Assembly (NCBI GenBank): GCA_902789835.1
Contig: CADAPN010000001.1
Span: 5,821-69,820 of the forward strand
Source of the DNA: Oscillospiraceae bacterium
GTDB lineage: Bacteria; Bacillota_A; Clostridia; Oscillospirales; Oscillospiraceae
DNA: 64,000 nucleotides
Direction: 5' to 3'
Position numbers and translations under genes: made by a program. Position 1 is the stretch's first letter. Each line of letters opens with the position of its first letter. Below the pieces are notes generated by a model, which saw only the letters and a program-made list of their open reading frames with translations, made no database searches and was not told where the DNA came from. Positions 1 through 8,888 of the stretch are shown one piece after another.

Positions 1-1
1 G

Positions 2-781
2 AGTTTCACCTATGAGATGAACTTCACACAGCTGTATGACTGCCTGCTTGAAGCGAAAACAAAAGGCATCACGATTAACACCGTGATCCTGAAACTGATC
101 ACAGAAGCCCTGAAAAAAGCGCCCAAAATGAACGCAACCATGCAGTATTTATCGTTTCTCGCAGCGGGAAAACTGGAAACGCATGATGAGATTGCAATTA
201 CGCTTCCGATGACCTTCCCGAACGGCAAAATGATGTCGGTCAGAATGCATCATTTTGAGAATAAGACACTGTGTCAGATGCAGCAGGAAGCGGACCGAGT
301 TTCGGAGAAAGTGAGACACACGGACCTGAATGCTGTGCTTCAGCCGCTGGCGGTGAAACATACGGCGAAATTGATCCTGAAAGGTCATCTGAAGACAGGA
401 ATCGGACGGATGCTGGGATGTATACAGCAAATCATGTCAAAAGAGCAGTACGGTATTGTCCCGGAGGGAGAAGGGCTGAAAGAGGAGGATCTGCTTCCCG
501 GTACGATCACGGTATCAAACCTTGGATCGCTCTATCCGAAGATGAAAGGCTACCCTTCGCTCATCGAAATCATCCCGCCGATGGTATGTGCAATCGCGCT
601 GGGAGCGATCCAGGAAAAAGCCATGGTCGGAGAAAGCATCTATGCCGGACGAGTGCTGCCCATATGTATTGTTTTTGATCACAGAGCTTTGGATTTTGGG
701 GATATTATTCCATTTATAAGAGAACTTGATCAAATCAGCGAAAAGCCGGAGCTGCTTCGGAGCTGGATAGAGGAAGAATGA
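2..781 (+). CDS. 2-oxoacid dehydrogenase E2-type acyltransferase domain protein (5' truncated)
   Basis: The reading frame is open to the left edge, so the N-terminus lies outside the window; a Met codon at 17 falls inside the domain. The 250-odd visible residues look like the catalytic domain of the E2 (lipoamide acyltransferase)/chloramphenicol acetyltransferase superfamily. It begins with a strand resembling the usual SFTYE start of that domain and ends with DHRALDFGD, where the His and Asp match the HxxxD active-site motif (family consensus DHRxxDG). No lipoyl domain is visible. No E1 or E3 gene follows, so a stand-alone acyltransferase is as likely as a pyruvate dehydrogenase subunit. The substrate cannot be predicted. 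Promoter and operon context lie to the left. Confidence 0.7.
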   Translation, partial: SFTYEMNFTQLYDCLLEAKTKGITINTVILKLITEALKKAPKMNATMQYLSFLAAGKLETHDEIAITLPMTFPNGKMMSVRMHHFENKTLCQMQQEADRVSEKVRHTDLNAVLQPLAVKHTAKLILKGHLKTGIGRMLGCIQQIMSKEQYGIVPEGEGLKEEDLLPGTITVSNLGSLYPKMKGYPSLIEIIPPMVCAIALGAIQEKAMVGESIYAGRVLPICIVFDHRALDFGDIIPFIRELDQISEKPELLRSWIEEE

Positions 782-908
782 AATGGATCGTGGCGGGCTG
801 AAAGGATAAGGGCTTCCGGATCTGCGGCCGTATTCGGCTGCTCAAAACACTGAAGTCTTGAATACAAAGCCTGATCCATGCAGCAGCATGGAAGTGCAGA
901 GATGCATC

Positions 909-937
909 TTGCACACAATCTCCTTTTCTGATATAAA
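909..937 (+). promoter_or_regulatory. Sigma-A type promoter for the CxxC membrane protein operon
   Basis: TTGCAC at 909-914 and TATAAA at 932-937 are separated by 17 bp. The promoter points at the gene starting at 1021. The rest of 782-1020 shows only short hairpins. Confidence 0.5.
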
Positions 938-981
938 TAAATATGCAATAATCTGTTTGCGGTTTGATCAACATGTTTCTC

Positions 982-1006
982 TGTCCGACTGGCGGACATG
1001 TATTTT
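982..1006 (+). terminator. Hairpin with U-run in the 5' leader, possible attenuator
   Basis: TGTCCG (982-987) pairs with CGGACA (993-998) and is followed by TGTATTTTT. It lies between the promoter at 909-937 and the ribosome binding site at about 1011, so it could attenuate the redox operon. The stem is short and this is weakly supported. Confidence 0.3.
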
Positions 1007-1020
1007 TAAACAGGAGTGTG

Positions 1021-1791
1021 ATGAATATGACGAAAAACAGGATCCTGCTGATTGCCCAGTCGCTGCTGTGCGTGGTGCTGGTCATCATGCTGGCGTCTTC
1101 GGCGATCGGGATCTATCGTGAGGGCATTGCCGAGAAAAGCGAGAACCCGCTTGCTTCCGTCTATTCCCGGGAAAAAGTCGGAGAAGCGCTGAAACCCATT
1201 CTGCCGGTGTTCCTCGTATCGGTTGCCGTTACGGTGGCCTGCGGGATTATGAATGTTCGGGACGAAAATGAAAACAAGCCTGTCAGGGACATGGAACTGA
1301 ATCGTGACCTGATGCGTTCACGTGTGGCTCAGCCGAATGAAGCGATGAAAAAAGAAGAGGCCATGCAGAAACGATTCCTCTATGGCGGCTGGGCGGGGTT
1401 CGGCCTGTGCATGCTGCCGGTGCTGATCTATATGCTGAACGGGGCGCATTTTCCGAACGACAATCTGGAAGAAGTGGTCGGCGCGCTCGCTTCCCATGTG
1501 TTCCCGTGGATCATCCTTGGCCTTGCATGTCTGATTGTCTCCGCTGTTTTACAGGGGAAAAGCATCGAACGGGAGTATGACGCCATTATGGCGCGCATCA
1601 AAGAAGAAAAAGCAGCCGGGATCCAGGCGGAGCCGAAGAAAGATGAGCCGGCGAAAAGTCAGACGGCTTTGCGGCTGGTTCTGCTGGCCGTGGCGGTGGT
1701 GTTCATCATCATCGGGATCAGAAACGGCAGCATGATGGCGGTCGTCAACAAGGCGATCAGAATTTGTACGGAGTGTGTTGGCCTTGGATAA
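1021..1791 (+). CDS. Multi-pass membrane protein with C-terminal CD1871A-like CxxC motif
   Basis: A 256-residue protein starting at ATG 1021 after an AGGAG site; an upstream ATG in the same frame lacks such a site. It has about five hydrophobic segments: one near the N-terminus, one after a short loop, two in the middle and one near the C-terminus. Charged cytoplasmic-type stretches lie between them. The last 45 residues, a transmembrane helix followed by KAIRICTECVGLG, resemble the small 'CD1871A family CXXC motif-containing' proteins of Clostridia, here fused to a longer membrane domain. The stop overlaps the next gene, a polyferredoxin-TlpA fusion, so the two probably act together in moving electrons across the membrane. 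The CxxC pair may be a redox or cofactor site; no function is established. Confidence 0.6.
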   Translation: MNMTKNRILLIAQSLLCVVLVIMLASSAIGIYREGIAEKSENPLASVYSREKVGEALKPILPVFLVSVAVTVACGIMNVRDENENKPVRDMELNRDLMRSRVAQPNEAMKKEEAMQKRFLYGGWAGFGLCMLPVLIYMLNGAHFPNDNLEEVVGALASHVFPWIILGLACLIVSAVLQGKSIEREYDAIMARIKEEKAAGIQAEPKKDEPAKSQTALRLVLLAVAVVFIIIGIRNGSMMAVVNKAIRICTECVGLG

Positions 1792-3826
1792 TGTGAAAAC
1801 TTCCTGGTGGGCTTCCCATCGGCCGTCCAAGAGACGGCTCATCCAGCTCTACTGTGCCTTGCTCTATAACGCCCATCTCAGGGGCTTCCTGGAGGGGGAA
1901 ATCTATAAGAGCAAATCCCCGACAACCAAAGGAATCTGTGTTCCGGGGTTCAATTGCTATTCCTGTCCCGGCGCAGTCGGGGCATGTCCGCTCGGCGCGC
2001 TGCAGAACGCCATCGGCACCAGCGACAAGCAGATCGGCTTCTATGTGTTCGGTATTCTCATGCTCTACGGGCTGATCCTTGGCCGTACGATCTGCGGATG
2101 GCTCTGCCCCCTTGGACTGATTCAGGAACTGCTGCACAAACTTCCGACTCCGAAAATGAGCAAAAGCCGTGCAACCCGCGCTCTGTCATACCTGAAATAT
2201 GTGATTCTCGGCGTCTTTGCCATCGGGATCACCGCCTGGTACGGGATTGCACACGGAGTAGCGGTGCCGGGCTTCTGCAAGTACATCTGTCCGGCGGGCA
2301 CCTTTGAAGGGGCAATCTTCCTGCTCTCCAATCCCGCCAATGCCGGGGATTTCGGCATGCTGAACATCCTGTTCACGCGCAAATTTATCATCATGCTGGT
2401 GATCGGTCTTGCGTGCGTTTTCTGCTATCGCAGTTTCTGCCGTTTTATCTGCCCGCTTGGCGCCATTTACGGCCTCTTCAGCAAGGTGGCGGTCGTGGGC
2501 GTGAAGGTGGACCCCACCCGCTGCAATCACTGCGGCGCCTGCGTGCGCAACTGCGGCATGGACGTGCGGCATGTGGGTGACCACGAATGCATCCACTGTG
2601 CCAAATGCATGGAGGTGTGCAATCAGAAGGCGATCAGCCTGAAGGCCGGAAACGTCACCCTGAAGGCGCCGGCAGGCGGCTGCGCGGATGACAGGCCCGA
2701 TTCCGAGGCAAAACGCAAAAAGTTCGGAAAGATTGCCTGGGGGATTGCGCTGGCAGTCCTCTGTGCGGCGCTGGTCTACTATAACTTCCTTGACCCCAAC
2801 ATCAAAAAGGAGGAAGCGCCCGCCGGTGAGACTGTTGCCGCAGACACGGAGGCAGCTGCACCGGAAGCGACTCCGGCAGACTGGTCGAGCGATGCGCCGA
2901 TTGGCAGCGAGGTTGGTCAGCAGCTCAAGGACTTCACCATCACCTGCCTGGACGGAAGCGAGTTCCACCTGGCCGACTACCGCGGCAAGCCTGTGTTTAT
3001 TAACCTCTGGGCCACTTACTGCGGACCCTGCGTGAAGGAACTGCCATACTTCAGCGACTTGTACCAGGCCCATGAGGGCGACATTGCCATGCTGGCGCTG
3101 CACTCGGATATCGTGGATGAGGATCCCCAGGAATACCTGAACGAGCACGGAAGCGATTGGGTGATGCCCTTTGCCGTTGAAAACGACGACGAAGTGATCT
3201 GGGATCTGGTGGGCGGAACCACCGCCATGCCGCAGACCATCGTCCTGAACCGTCACGGCGAGGTCGTGTATAACCAGCGCGGCTCCGTAAACCCGGAAAT
3301 GCTGGAGACCCTGTACGAGCAGGCGGCCGCCGGCGGAGAAGAGGAGTCCCCGGCAGCTCCGGCGGCGGACTACGCAAGCGACGCGCCGATCGGCAGCGAG
3401 GTTGGTCAGCAGCTCAAGGACTTTACGATCACCTGTCTGGACGGAAACGAGTTCCACCTGGCCGATTGCCGCGGCAAGCCTGTGTTTATTAACCTCTGGG
3501 CCACTTACTGCGGCCCCTGCGTGAAGGAACTGCCGCTGTTCAGCACGCTCTATCAGGCACACGAAGAAGACATCGCCATGCTGGCGCTGCACTCGGATAT
3601 CGTGGACGAGGATCCGCAGGAATACCTGAGCGAGCACGGAAGCGACTGGGTGATGCCTTTCGCGGTGGAAAACGACGACGAGGTGATCTGGGATCTGGTG
3701 GGCGGAACCACCGCCATGCCGCAGACCATCGTTCTCAACCGCAAGGGTGAGGTCATTTTCAATCAGCGAGGTTCTGTCACGGAGGAGATGCTGGAGACAC
3801 TGTATGAACAGGCAGCAGAGTCCTGA
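1775..3826 (+). CDS. NapH-like polyferredoxin fused to two TlpA thioredoxin domains
   Basis: A protein of up to 683 residues. The exact start is ambiguous between GTG 1775, TTG 1778, TTG 1784 and GTG 1793; a GGAG at 1770-1773 favours one of the TTG codons. The N-terminal 290 residues hold several membrane helices with cysteine motifs (CPGAVGACPLG, CGWLCPLG, CRFICPLG) and two 4Fe-4S motifs (CNHCGACVRNC, CIHCAKCMEVC), as in NapH/MauN-type electron-transfer proteins. A transmembrane segment at about 314-335 is followed by two extracytoplasmic TlpA/ResA-like domains, each with WATYCGPC (active-site Cys pairs near 416/419 and 579/582). It probably carries electrons from cytoplasmic ferredoxin to a periplasm-side thiol reductase. 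It is translationally coupled to the CxxC membrane protein. The doubled thioredoxin domain is unusual. Confidence 0.75.
   Translation: MLALDNVKTSWWASHRPSKRRLIQLYCALLYNAHLRGFLEGEIYKSKSPTTKGICVPGFNCYSCPGAVGACPLGALQNAIGTSDKQIGFYVFGILMLYGLILGRTICGWLCPLGLIQELLHKLPTPKMSKSRATRALSYLKYVILGVFAIGITAWYGIAHGVAVPGFCKYICPAGTFEGAIFLLSNPANAGDFGMLNILFTRKFIIMLVIGLACVFCYRSFCRFICPLGAIYGLFSKVAVVGVKVDPTRCNHCGACVRNCGMDVRHVGDHECIHCAKCMEVCNQKAISLKAGNVTLKAPAGGCADDRPDSEAKRKKFGKIAWGIALAVLCAALVYYNFLDPNIKKEEAPAGETVAADTEAAAPEATPADWSSDAPIGSEVGQQLKDFTITCLDGSEFHLADYRGKPVFINLWATYCGPCVKELPYFSDLYQAHEGDIAMLALHSDIVDEDPQEYLNEHGSDWVMPFAVENDDEVIWDLVGGTTAMPQTIVLNRHGEVVYNQRGSVNPEMLETLYEQAAAGGEEESPAAPAADYASDAPIGSEVGQQLKDFTITCLDGNEFHLADCRGKPVFINLWATYCGPCVKELPLFSTLYQAHEEDIAMLALHSDIVDEDPQEYLSEHGSDWVMPFAVENDDEVIWDLVGGTTAMPQTIVLNRKGEVIFNQRGSVTEEMLETLYEQAAES
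2888..3823 (+). repeat. Intragenic tandem duplication of a 489-bp TlpA-domain unit
   Basis: AGCGATGCGCCGAT at 2888 recurs as AGCGACGCGCCGAT at 3377, an offset of exactly 489 bp (163 codons). Long stretches are identical at the DNA level, for example the bases coding PVFINLWATYCGPCVKELP, while linkers differ. The second copy ends at the stop codon. The similarity suggests a recent duplication or continuing gene conversion. Confidence 0.9.
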
Positions 3827-3881
3827 ACAGAACAGCGCAGATCAAGCTGTATCAGTGAAATAAAGATTGTCAACAGAAGCA

Positions 3882-3915
3882 GAGGAAGGACCAGAGCGGT
3901 CCTTCCTCATTTTTT
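3882..3915 (+). terminator. Rho-independent terminator after the polyferredoxin-TlpA gene
   Basis: GAGGAAGGACC (3882-3892) pairs perfectly with GGTCCTTCCTC (3898-3908) around a 5-nt loop, followed by ATTTTTT. Confidence 0.9.
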
Positions 3916-3996
3916 GGACGAATACGAACGAAAACGCATATTGTATCACAATGCAGAGGGGAAAATCAGGCAAAATGGAAGCGCCTTTCATTCTTC

Positions 3997-4025
3997 TTGC
4001 ACAAGCGGTGGTTTTCTGCTATAAT
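3997..4025 (+). promoter_or_regulatory. Sigma-A type promoter for gdpP
   Basis: TTGCAC (3997-4002), a 17-bp spacer and TATAAT (4020-4025). It stands about 50 bp before the GTG start of gdpP and downstream of a strong terminator, so it should start the gdpP-rplI-dnaB-tilS transcript. Confidence 0.7.
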
Positions 4026-4078
4026 CATCTCTGTATTACTATACAGGACTGATTCAGTTTCAGAAATAGGAGTACGCT

Positions 4079-6073
4079 GTGAAATCAAATCAGAAATATA
4101 AAACACTGAAGAGACCGTCCTACCTGATTTATCTGGCGTTTATGGCGGCTTTTGCCCTTGCGGCGCTGTATTTCCGACAGTATTGGCTCGCTGCGGCGGA
4201 AGGCGGGATCACGCTGATCCTGGCGGTCGTTGCGCTTGTGATGAAGCGCAGGAATACGAAGCTGCTGACGGCATACATCGAGTCCATCACCTATGACACG
4301 GAGAATGCCAAGAACAGCACGCTGCTCAGCTTCCCGCTCCCAATGGCGGTATTTCGCCTCTCGGATTCCAGCGTCGTATGGGCCAATGACGCCTTTTTCC
4401 AGATGTTTGGGGTCGGGGGCGCCCGCGTGGATGCGCAGCTGGCCGCTATGATTCCGGATTTTTCAGGCGCCTGGCTGATGGAGGGAAAGACCGCCTATCC
4501 GAGCCTGGTAGAAATCAGCGGCCACAAATATCAGATGTTCGGCAATCTGATCCGCTCGGAGCAGGATGACGAAAACAGCGCGATCATGGGGATCACCTAC
4601 TGGATGGATGTCACAGACTATGACAACACCAGAATTCTCTATGAGCAGAGCAGACCCGTGCCGGGGGTGGTCGTCATTGACAACCTGGAAGAGATGTCGA
4701 GAAACTATCCCGAGCGCGTGAAAAATGAAATACGGGATGCGGTCGAGGATCGCCTGCAGCATTGGTGCGGGGAGTACCACGGCATTCTGCGCCGATATGA
4801 CAGAGACCGATATCTCGTTGTCTTTGAGAAAAAAGACATCGACGAGATGCGCAGGAACAAGTTCTCAATCAATGAGGAAATGCATAGTATTGAGAACCCG
4901 AACGGCATTCCGGCCAGTATCAGCATCGGTTTCGGAGCCGAGTCGACAAACCTGGAGGAAGGCCTCCAGTTTGCCGATATCGGTACGGAACTGGCCCTCT
5001 CGCGCGGCGGGGATCAGACCGTCATCAAAAACAGGGTGAACTTTGAGTTCTATGGCGGAAGAGGCTTCGAGATCGAAAAGCGAACCAAAGTGAAGTCGCG
5101 CGTCATGGCCAATACCCTTTCGGAACTGATCCGTGACTCCTCCAAAGTGTTTGTGATGGGACACAAATTTGCGGATCTGGATGCGGTAGGCGCGGATATT
5201 GGAATCAGCTGCCTTGCGAGAAAACTCGGCGTCAAGGCCCAGATTGTGGTTGAGCCGAACTATAACGCATCCAAAACACTGATCGAGAGAATGAAGAAGG
5301 AGCCGGAATACAAGGATATCTTCCTTTCTCCGCAGGAAGCGCTGATCTCGGCGGATGCCCGGACGCTTCTGGTGGTTGTGGATACCAACCGCCCGGAACA
5401 GGTTGAAGATTCCGGACTGCTGGGCGCCTGCAACCGTGTCGCGGTCATTGACCACCACCGTGTCGGTGCCACCTATATTCAGAATGCGGCGCTTGGATTC
5501 ATCGAGCCGTATGCTTCATCCGCCTGTGAGCTGGTGAGTGAGATCCTCCAGGAGCTGCTGGAGACCGAGGATGTCAAGAAAGCCGAGGCCGAGGCGATGC
5601 TGGCCGGTATTGTGCTGGACACCAAGAGCTTCTCGCTGCGCACAGGCGAAAGAACCTTCGACGCTGCATCATGGCTGCGGCGCTGCGGAGCGGACACATC
5701 CGAGATCAAGAAGCTTTTCCAGATCGATATGGATACCGCACTGGCAAGGTATAAGCTTATGCAGAATGCGAAGCTTTATCGCGGCGTTGCCATTACCGTC
5801 TCGGATGAATTCCAGGAGCGTATCGTCACGGCACAGGCGGCGGATGAACTTCTGAATATTTCCGGCGTGGAAGCTTCCGTGGTAGCCTCGACAGACGGGA
5901 AGGACGGCATCTATGCCTCCGCGCGCTCCATCGGAACGATGAACGTCCAAATCCTTATGGAGAAACTCGGCGGCGGCGGAAATCGAAGCGCGGCTGCAGT
6001 ACAGTTTGAGCACACAACACCGGCACAGGCGGAGGAGAGAATCCGTGCTGCGATCGATGACTATCTTGGATAA
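4079..6073 (+). CDS. gdpP: Cyclic-di-AMP phosphodiesterase GdpP
   Basis: A 664-residue membrane protein with GTG start and an AGGAG site at 4068-4072. Two transmembrane helices lie within residues 10-60. A PAS-like domain and a degenerate GGDEF domain follow (the loop reads GGD in LSRGGDQTVI). A DHH/DHHA1 phosphoesterase domain starts near residue 345, with DLDAVGAD, a DHH at about 458-460, and the C-terminal GGGGNRSAAAVQF motif of DHHA1. This is the domain order and length of Bacillus GdpP/YybT, which hydrolyses c-di-AMP to pApA and so affects cell-wall and potassium homeostasis. It lies 14 bp before rplI, the common Firmicutes order gdpP-rplI-dnaB. Confidence 0.95.
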   Translation: MKSNQKYKTLKRPSYLIYLAFMAAFALAALYFRQYWLAAAEGGITLILAVVALVMKRRNTKLLTAYIESITYDTENAKNSTLLSFPLPMAVFRLSDSSVVWANDAFFQMFGVGGARVDAQLAAMIPDFSGAWLMEGKTAYPSLVEISGHKYQMFGNLIRSEQDDENSAIMGITYWMDVTDYDNTRILYEQSRPVPGVVVIDNLEEMSRNYPERVKNEIRDAVEDRLQHWCGEYHGILRRYDRDRYLVVFEKKDIDEMRRNKFSINEEMHSIENPNGIPASISIGFGAESTNLEEGLQFADIGTELALSRGGDQTVIKNRVNFEFYGGRGFEIEKRTKVKSRVMANTLSELIRDSSKVFVMGHKFADLDAVGADIGISCLARKLGVKAQIVVEPNYNASKTLIERMKKEPEYKDIFLSPQEALISADARTLLVVVDTNRPEQVEDSGLLGACNRVAVIDHHRVGATYIQNAALGFIEPYASSACELVSEILQELLETEDVKKAEAEAMLAGIVLDTKSFSLRTGERTFDAASWLRRCGADTSEIKKLFQIDMDTALARYKLMQNAKLYRGVAITVSDEFQERIVTAQAADELLNISGVEASVVASTDGKDGIYASARSIGTMNVQILMEKLGGGGNRSAAAVQFEHTTPAQAEERIRAAIDDYLG

Positions 6074-6087
6074 CAGGAGAGATTAAC

Positions 6088-6534
6088 ATGAAAGTAGTAT
6101 TTAACGTTGATGTCAGAGGACAGGGGAAAAAGGGCGAGATCAAGGACGTATCCGACGGCTATGCACGCAACTACCTGCTCCCGCGTAAACTTGCCTCCGA
6201 GGCGACGGCAGATGCGATCAACGCCATCAAACTGAAGGAAAAGGCAAAAGCCGCTCAGGCCGCCAAGGAGAAGGCTCAGGCGGAGGAATATGCCAGAAAG
6301 CTGGAGGCCGTCCAGGTAACCGTACGTGCAAAAGCGGGCAACGGCGGAAAGCTTTTCGGGGCGGTGACATCCGAGGCGATCAGCAAGGCGCTGAAAGAAC
6401 AGTTTGATATGGATATAGAGAAAAACAAAATTGTTCAGGCAGAGCCCATTAAGAGCTTCGGAGCCTACACGGTCAAGGCAAAGCTTGGCTACGAGGTGAG
6501 CGGAAGCATCAACGTTCTGGTGGTTGAAGAATAA
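6088..6534 (+). CDS. rplI: 50S ribosomal protein L9
   Basis: 148 residues, the normal length for bL9. The conserved N-terminal domain is clear (KVVFNVDVRGQGKKGEI, then the GYARNYLLPRKLA signature). A charged Ala/Lys/Glu-rich connecting helix at about 45-75 leads to the C-terminal RNA-binding domain (FGAVTSEAISKAL). It binds domain V of 23S rRNA at the base of the L1 stalk. AGGAG stands just before ATG. The gene is inside the gdpP-rplI-dnaB operon, 3 bp before dnaB. Confidence 0.98.
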   Translation: MKVVFNVDVRGQGKKGEIKDVSDGYARNYLLPRKLASEATADAINAIKLKEKAKAAQAAKEKAQAEEYARKLEAVQVTVRAKAGNGGKLFGAVTSEAISKALKEQFDMDIEKNKIVQAEPIKSFGAYTVKAKLGYEVSGSINVLVVEE

Positions 6535-6537
6535 TCC

Positions 6538-7881
6538 ATGGACGAGCTTCTCGGGAAAAAAGTACCTTTTTCTGCTCAGGCAGAACAGGCGGTGATCGGC
6601 TCGGTTCTGATTGATCCGGACTGTATTCCGTCTGTCATGGAACGTCTTCGCGCGGATGAGTTCTACGGAAAACTGAACAGAGATATCTATGACACGGTAT
6701 ACAGCATGTTTGCCTACGGTATGACGGTGGATCCGGTTACCGTGCTTGGGCAGATGAGGGTACGCGGTGTCTATCAGGATAACTGTGAGCAATATCTTGC
6801 TGAAGTGATGCGCATGACCCCTACGGCGGCCAATGTCCTGGAATATGCCGCCATTGTCCGGGATCGTGCGCTGCTTCGCCGCCTCGGAGAAGCTGCGGAT
6901 GAGATTAACAGCATCGTCTACGAAGGCAGCGGAGAAGCCGAGACCGCGCTGGAAGCGGCCGAACGCAAGATTTATGCGCTTCGGCAGGGGAGAAATGTCG
7001 GCGGATTGATGCCGGTGTCGTCCATCGTACAGAATGTGTTCGACCAGATGTCCGAAGCGGCAAATTCCGGCAACAAGTTTCCCGGCATCTCGACCGGCCT
7101 GTCTGATCTGGACCGAATGATTCTGGGCCTGAACAAATCCGAACTGATTCTGATCGCCGCCCGACCCGGTATGGGTAAAACAAGCATTGCGCTGAACATG
7201 GCGCTTCATGCAGGAATGAATCTCGGGAAGACGGTGGCGATTTTCTCGCTGGAAATGTCCAGAGAGCAGCTGGTTTCGAGGCTTCTTTCCCGCGCGGCGC
7301 TGATTCCCTCCCAGAACATGCTGACCGGCCAGCTGACAGAACGCCAGTGGAAGGATGTTGCCGATGCGGCCCAGAGTCTCAGCACCAGTGATATCCGGAT
7401 TGACGACAACCCCACGCTGACGGTGTCGGATATGAATGCACAGTGCAGACGCGTGCAGAACCTGGATCTGGTCGTCATCGACTATCTTCAGCTGATGCAG
7501 TCGGCGGGGAGCGGGCATACCTGGTCCAATGAAAGCCGCACGCAGGCGGTCAGCGACATCAGCCGAATGCTGAAGATCATGGCAAAAGAATTGAACGTCC
7601 CGGTCATCTGCCTTTCACAGCTCTCCCGTGCAAATGAATCGCGGCAGGATAAACGGCCCATGCTTTCCGACCTGCGCGAATCCGGCGCCATCGAACAGGA
7701 CGCCGACGTTGTGATCGGTCTGTACCGTGACGGATATTATAACAAAGAAGCTGAAAACCCGAATCTGGCGGAGGCCATTGTCCTGAAGAACAGAAAAGGC
7801 GCAACCGGCACGGTTCCGCTCAACTGGCTTCCGGAATACACATCCTTCTCCACTGTGGAACGCCGCTACGATGAAGGATGA
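6538..7881 (+). CDS. dnaB: Replicative DNA helicase DnaB
   Basis: 447 residues. The N-terminal primase-interacting domain (PFSAQAEQAVIGSVLID) is joined by a linker to the RecA-like ATPase domain. Walker A is AARPGMGKTS at about residue 209, Walker B lies in DLVVIDYLQLM, and the later SQLSRANE and LRESGAIEQDADVV motifs are typical of the hexameric 5'-3' helicase. It unwinds DNA at the replication fork and should work with DnaG and the loader. It follows rplI after 3 bp and overlaps tilS by 11 bp, suggesting translational coupling. Confidence 0.98.
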   Translation: MDELLGKKVPFSAQAEQAVIGSVLIDPDCIPSVMERLRADEFYGKLNRDIYDTVYSMFAYGMTVDPVTVLGQMRVRGVYQDNCEQYLAEVMRMTPTAANVLEYAAIVRDRALLRRLGEAADEINSIVYEGSGEAETALEAAERKIYALRQGRNVGGLMPVSSIVQNVFDQMSEAANSGNKFPGISTGLSDLDRMILGLNKSELILIAARPGMGKTSIALNMALHAGMNLGKTVAIFSLEMSREQLVSRLLSRAALIPSQNMLTGQLTERQWKDVADAAQSLSTSDIRIDDNPTLTVSDMNAQCRRVQNLDLVVIDYLQLMQSAGSGHTWSNESRTQAVSDISRMLKIMAKELNVPVICLSQLSRANESRQDKRPMLSDLRESGAIEQDADVVIGLYRDGYYNKEAENPNLAEAIVLKNRKGATGTVPLNWLPEYTSFSTVERRYDEG

Positions 7882-8803
7882 CCTGATCCGGCGATGGTCG
7901 ATGCTGCCCAGGGAAAGCAGGGTCCTTATTGCGGTATCCGGCGGTGCGGACAGCATGTGTCTTCTTCATTGGCTGTGCGATCTGCGGGAGGCGTATGAGA
8001 TCACGCTTTTTGCGGCGCACTTTGAACACGGCCTTCGAGGAGAAGAGTCCCTTCGTGATGCGGAGTTTGTGTCCGAACAATGCCGCGGCCTCGGCATTCC
8101 CTGTACCGTGGAGCACGGCAATGTCGCTCTTTATGCAGACGAGCACAGACTTGGAACGGAGGAAGCGGCAAGAACGCTGCGTTATCGCTTCCTGGAGGAA
8201 ACCGCCGACCGGCTCGGCTGTGATCGAATTGCCACGGCGCACAATCTCAACGACAACGCGGAGACGGTGCTGATGAATCTCTGCCGCGGGGCGGGGACAC
8301 GGGGCCTTGCGGGGATCCCACCGGTTAGAGGGCGACTGATCCGCCCGCTGCTGCAGACATCCCGGCAAGAGATTGAGGAGTATCTCGCGGAGCATGACAT
8401 CCCGCATATTGAAGACAGCTCCAATGAGAGCGACTCGTATAGGAGAAACCGGATCCGGCATCAGATGATCCCGCTGCTCATCCAGGAAAATCCCGCTGCC
8501 CTGAAGGCAATCGGACGGACGACGGAACTTCTTCGAGAGGACGATGCCTGCCTCTGCCGGGAAGCGGAAGCATTCCTGCGCTCCTGTGATGACAGCGGGG
8601 CAATTCCGGCCAAACGCCTGCTGAAACTTGAACCGGCGGTAGCCTGCCGCGTCTTTCGTCTGCTCTGCGGCAGCGGGGTCAGCATGGAACGGACACAGGC
8701 GCTTCTTGCGTTTGCCGGGGGAACCGAACGGGGAGTGCTGGAAATCCCGGGACGGAAGATCCGACGGGAGCACGGCTTCCTCTATTTTAAAGACAGAAAT
8801 TAA
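7871..8803 (+). CDS. tilS: tRNA(Ile)-lysidine synthase TilS
   Basis: 310 residues. The N-type ATP-pyrophosphatase loop VSGGADSMCLLHW lies near residue 20, followed by HFEHGLRGEES and TAHNLNDNAETVLMNLCRGAGTRGLAGI, the hallmark motifs of TilS. The enzyme converts C34 of tRNA-Ile(CAU) to lysidine, changing decoding to AUA. At 310 residues it is shorter than Bacillus or E. coli TilS (about 430-470) and probably lacks part of the C-terminal substrate-binding region. Its position between dnaB and hpt-ftsH fits the conserved tilS-hpt-ftsH order. Confidence 0.93.
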   Translation: MKDDLIRRWSMLPRESRVLIAVSGGADSMCLLHWLCDLREAYEITLFAAHFEHGLRGEESLRDAEFVSEQCRGLGIPCTVEHGNVALYADEHRLGTEEAARTLRYRFLEETADRLGCDRIATAHNLNDNAETVLMNLCRGAGTRGLAGIPPVRGRLIRPLLQTSRQEIEEYLAEHDIPHIEDSSNESDSYRRNRIRHQMIPLLIQENPAALKAIGRTTELLREDDACLCREAEAFLRSCDDSGAIPAKRLLKLEPAVACRVFRLLCGSGVSMERTQALLAFAGGTERGVLEIPGRKIRREHGFLYFKDRN

Positions 8804-8888
8804 CGACTTGTTCAAATCTTCACTCTTCAAAAGTTAAAACGATTGTGGTAAGATTACTCTCACGTGCCTGAGGGCGGAAAGGAAAACA

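Noticed and set aside
3867..4052. A 61-codon ORF between the TlpA fusion and gdpP
   Set aside because: It runs through a perfect terminator and the gdpP promoter and has no ribosome binding site.
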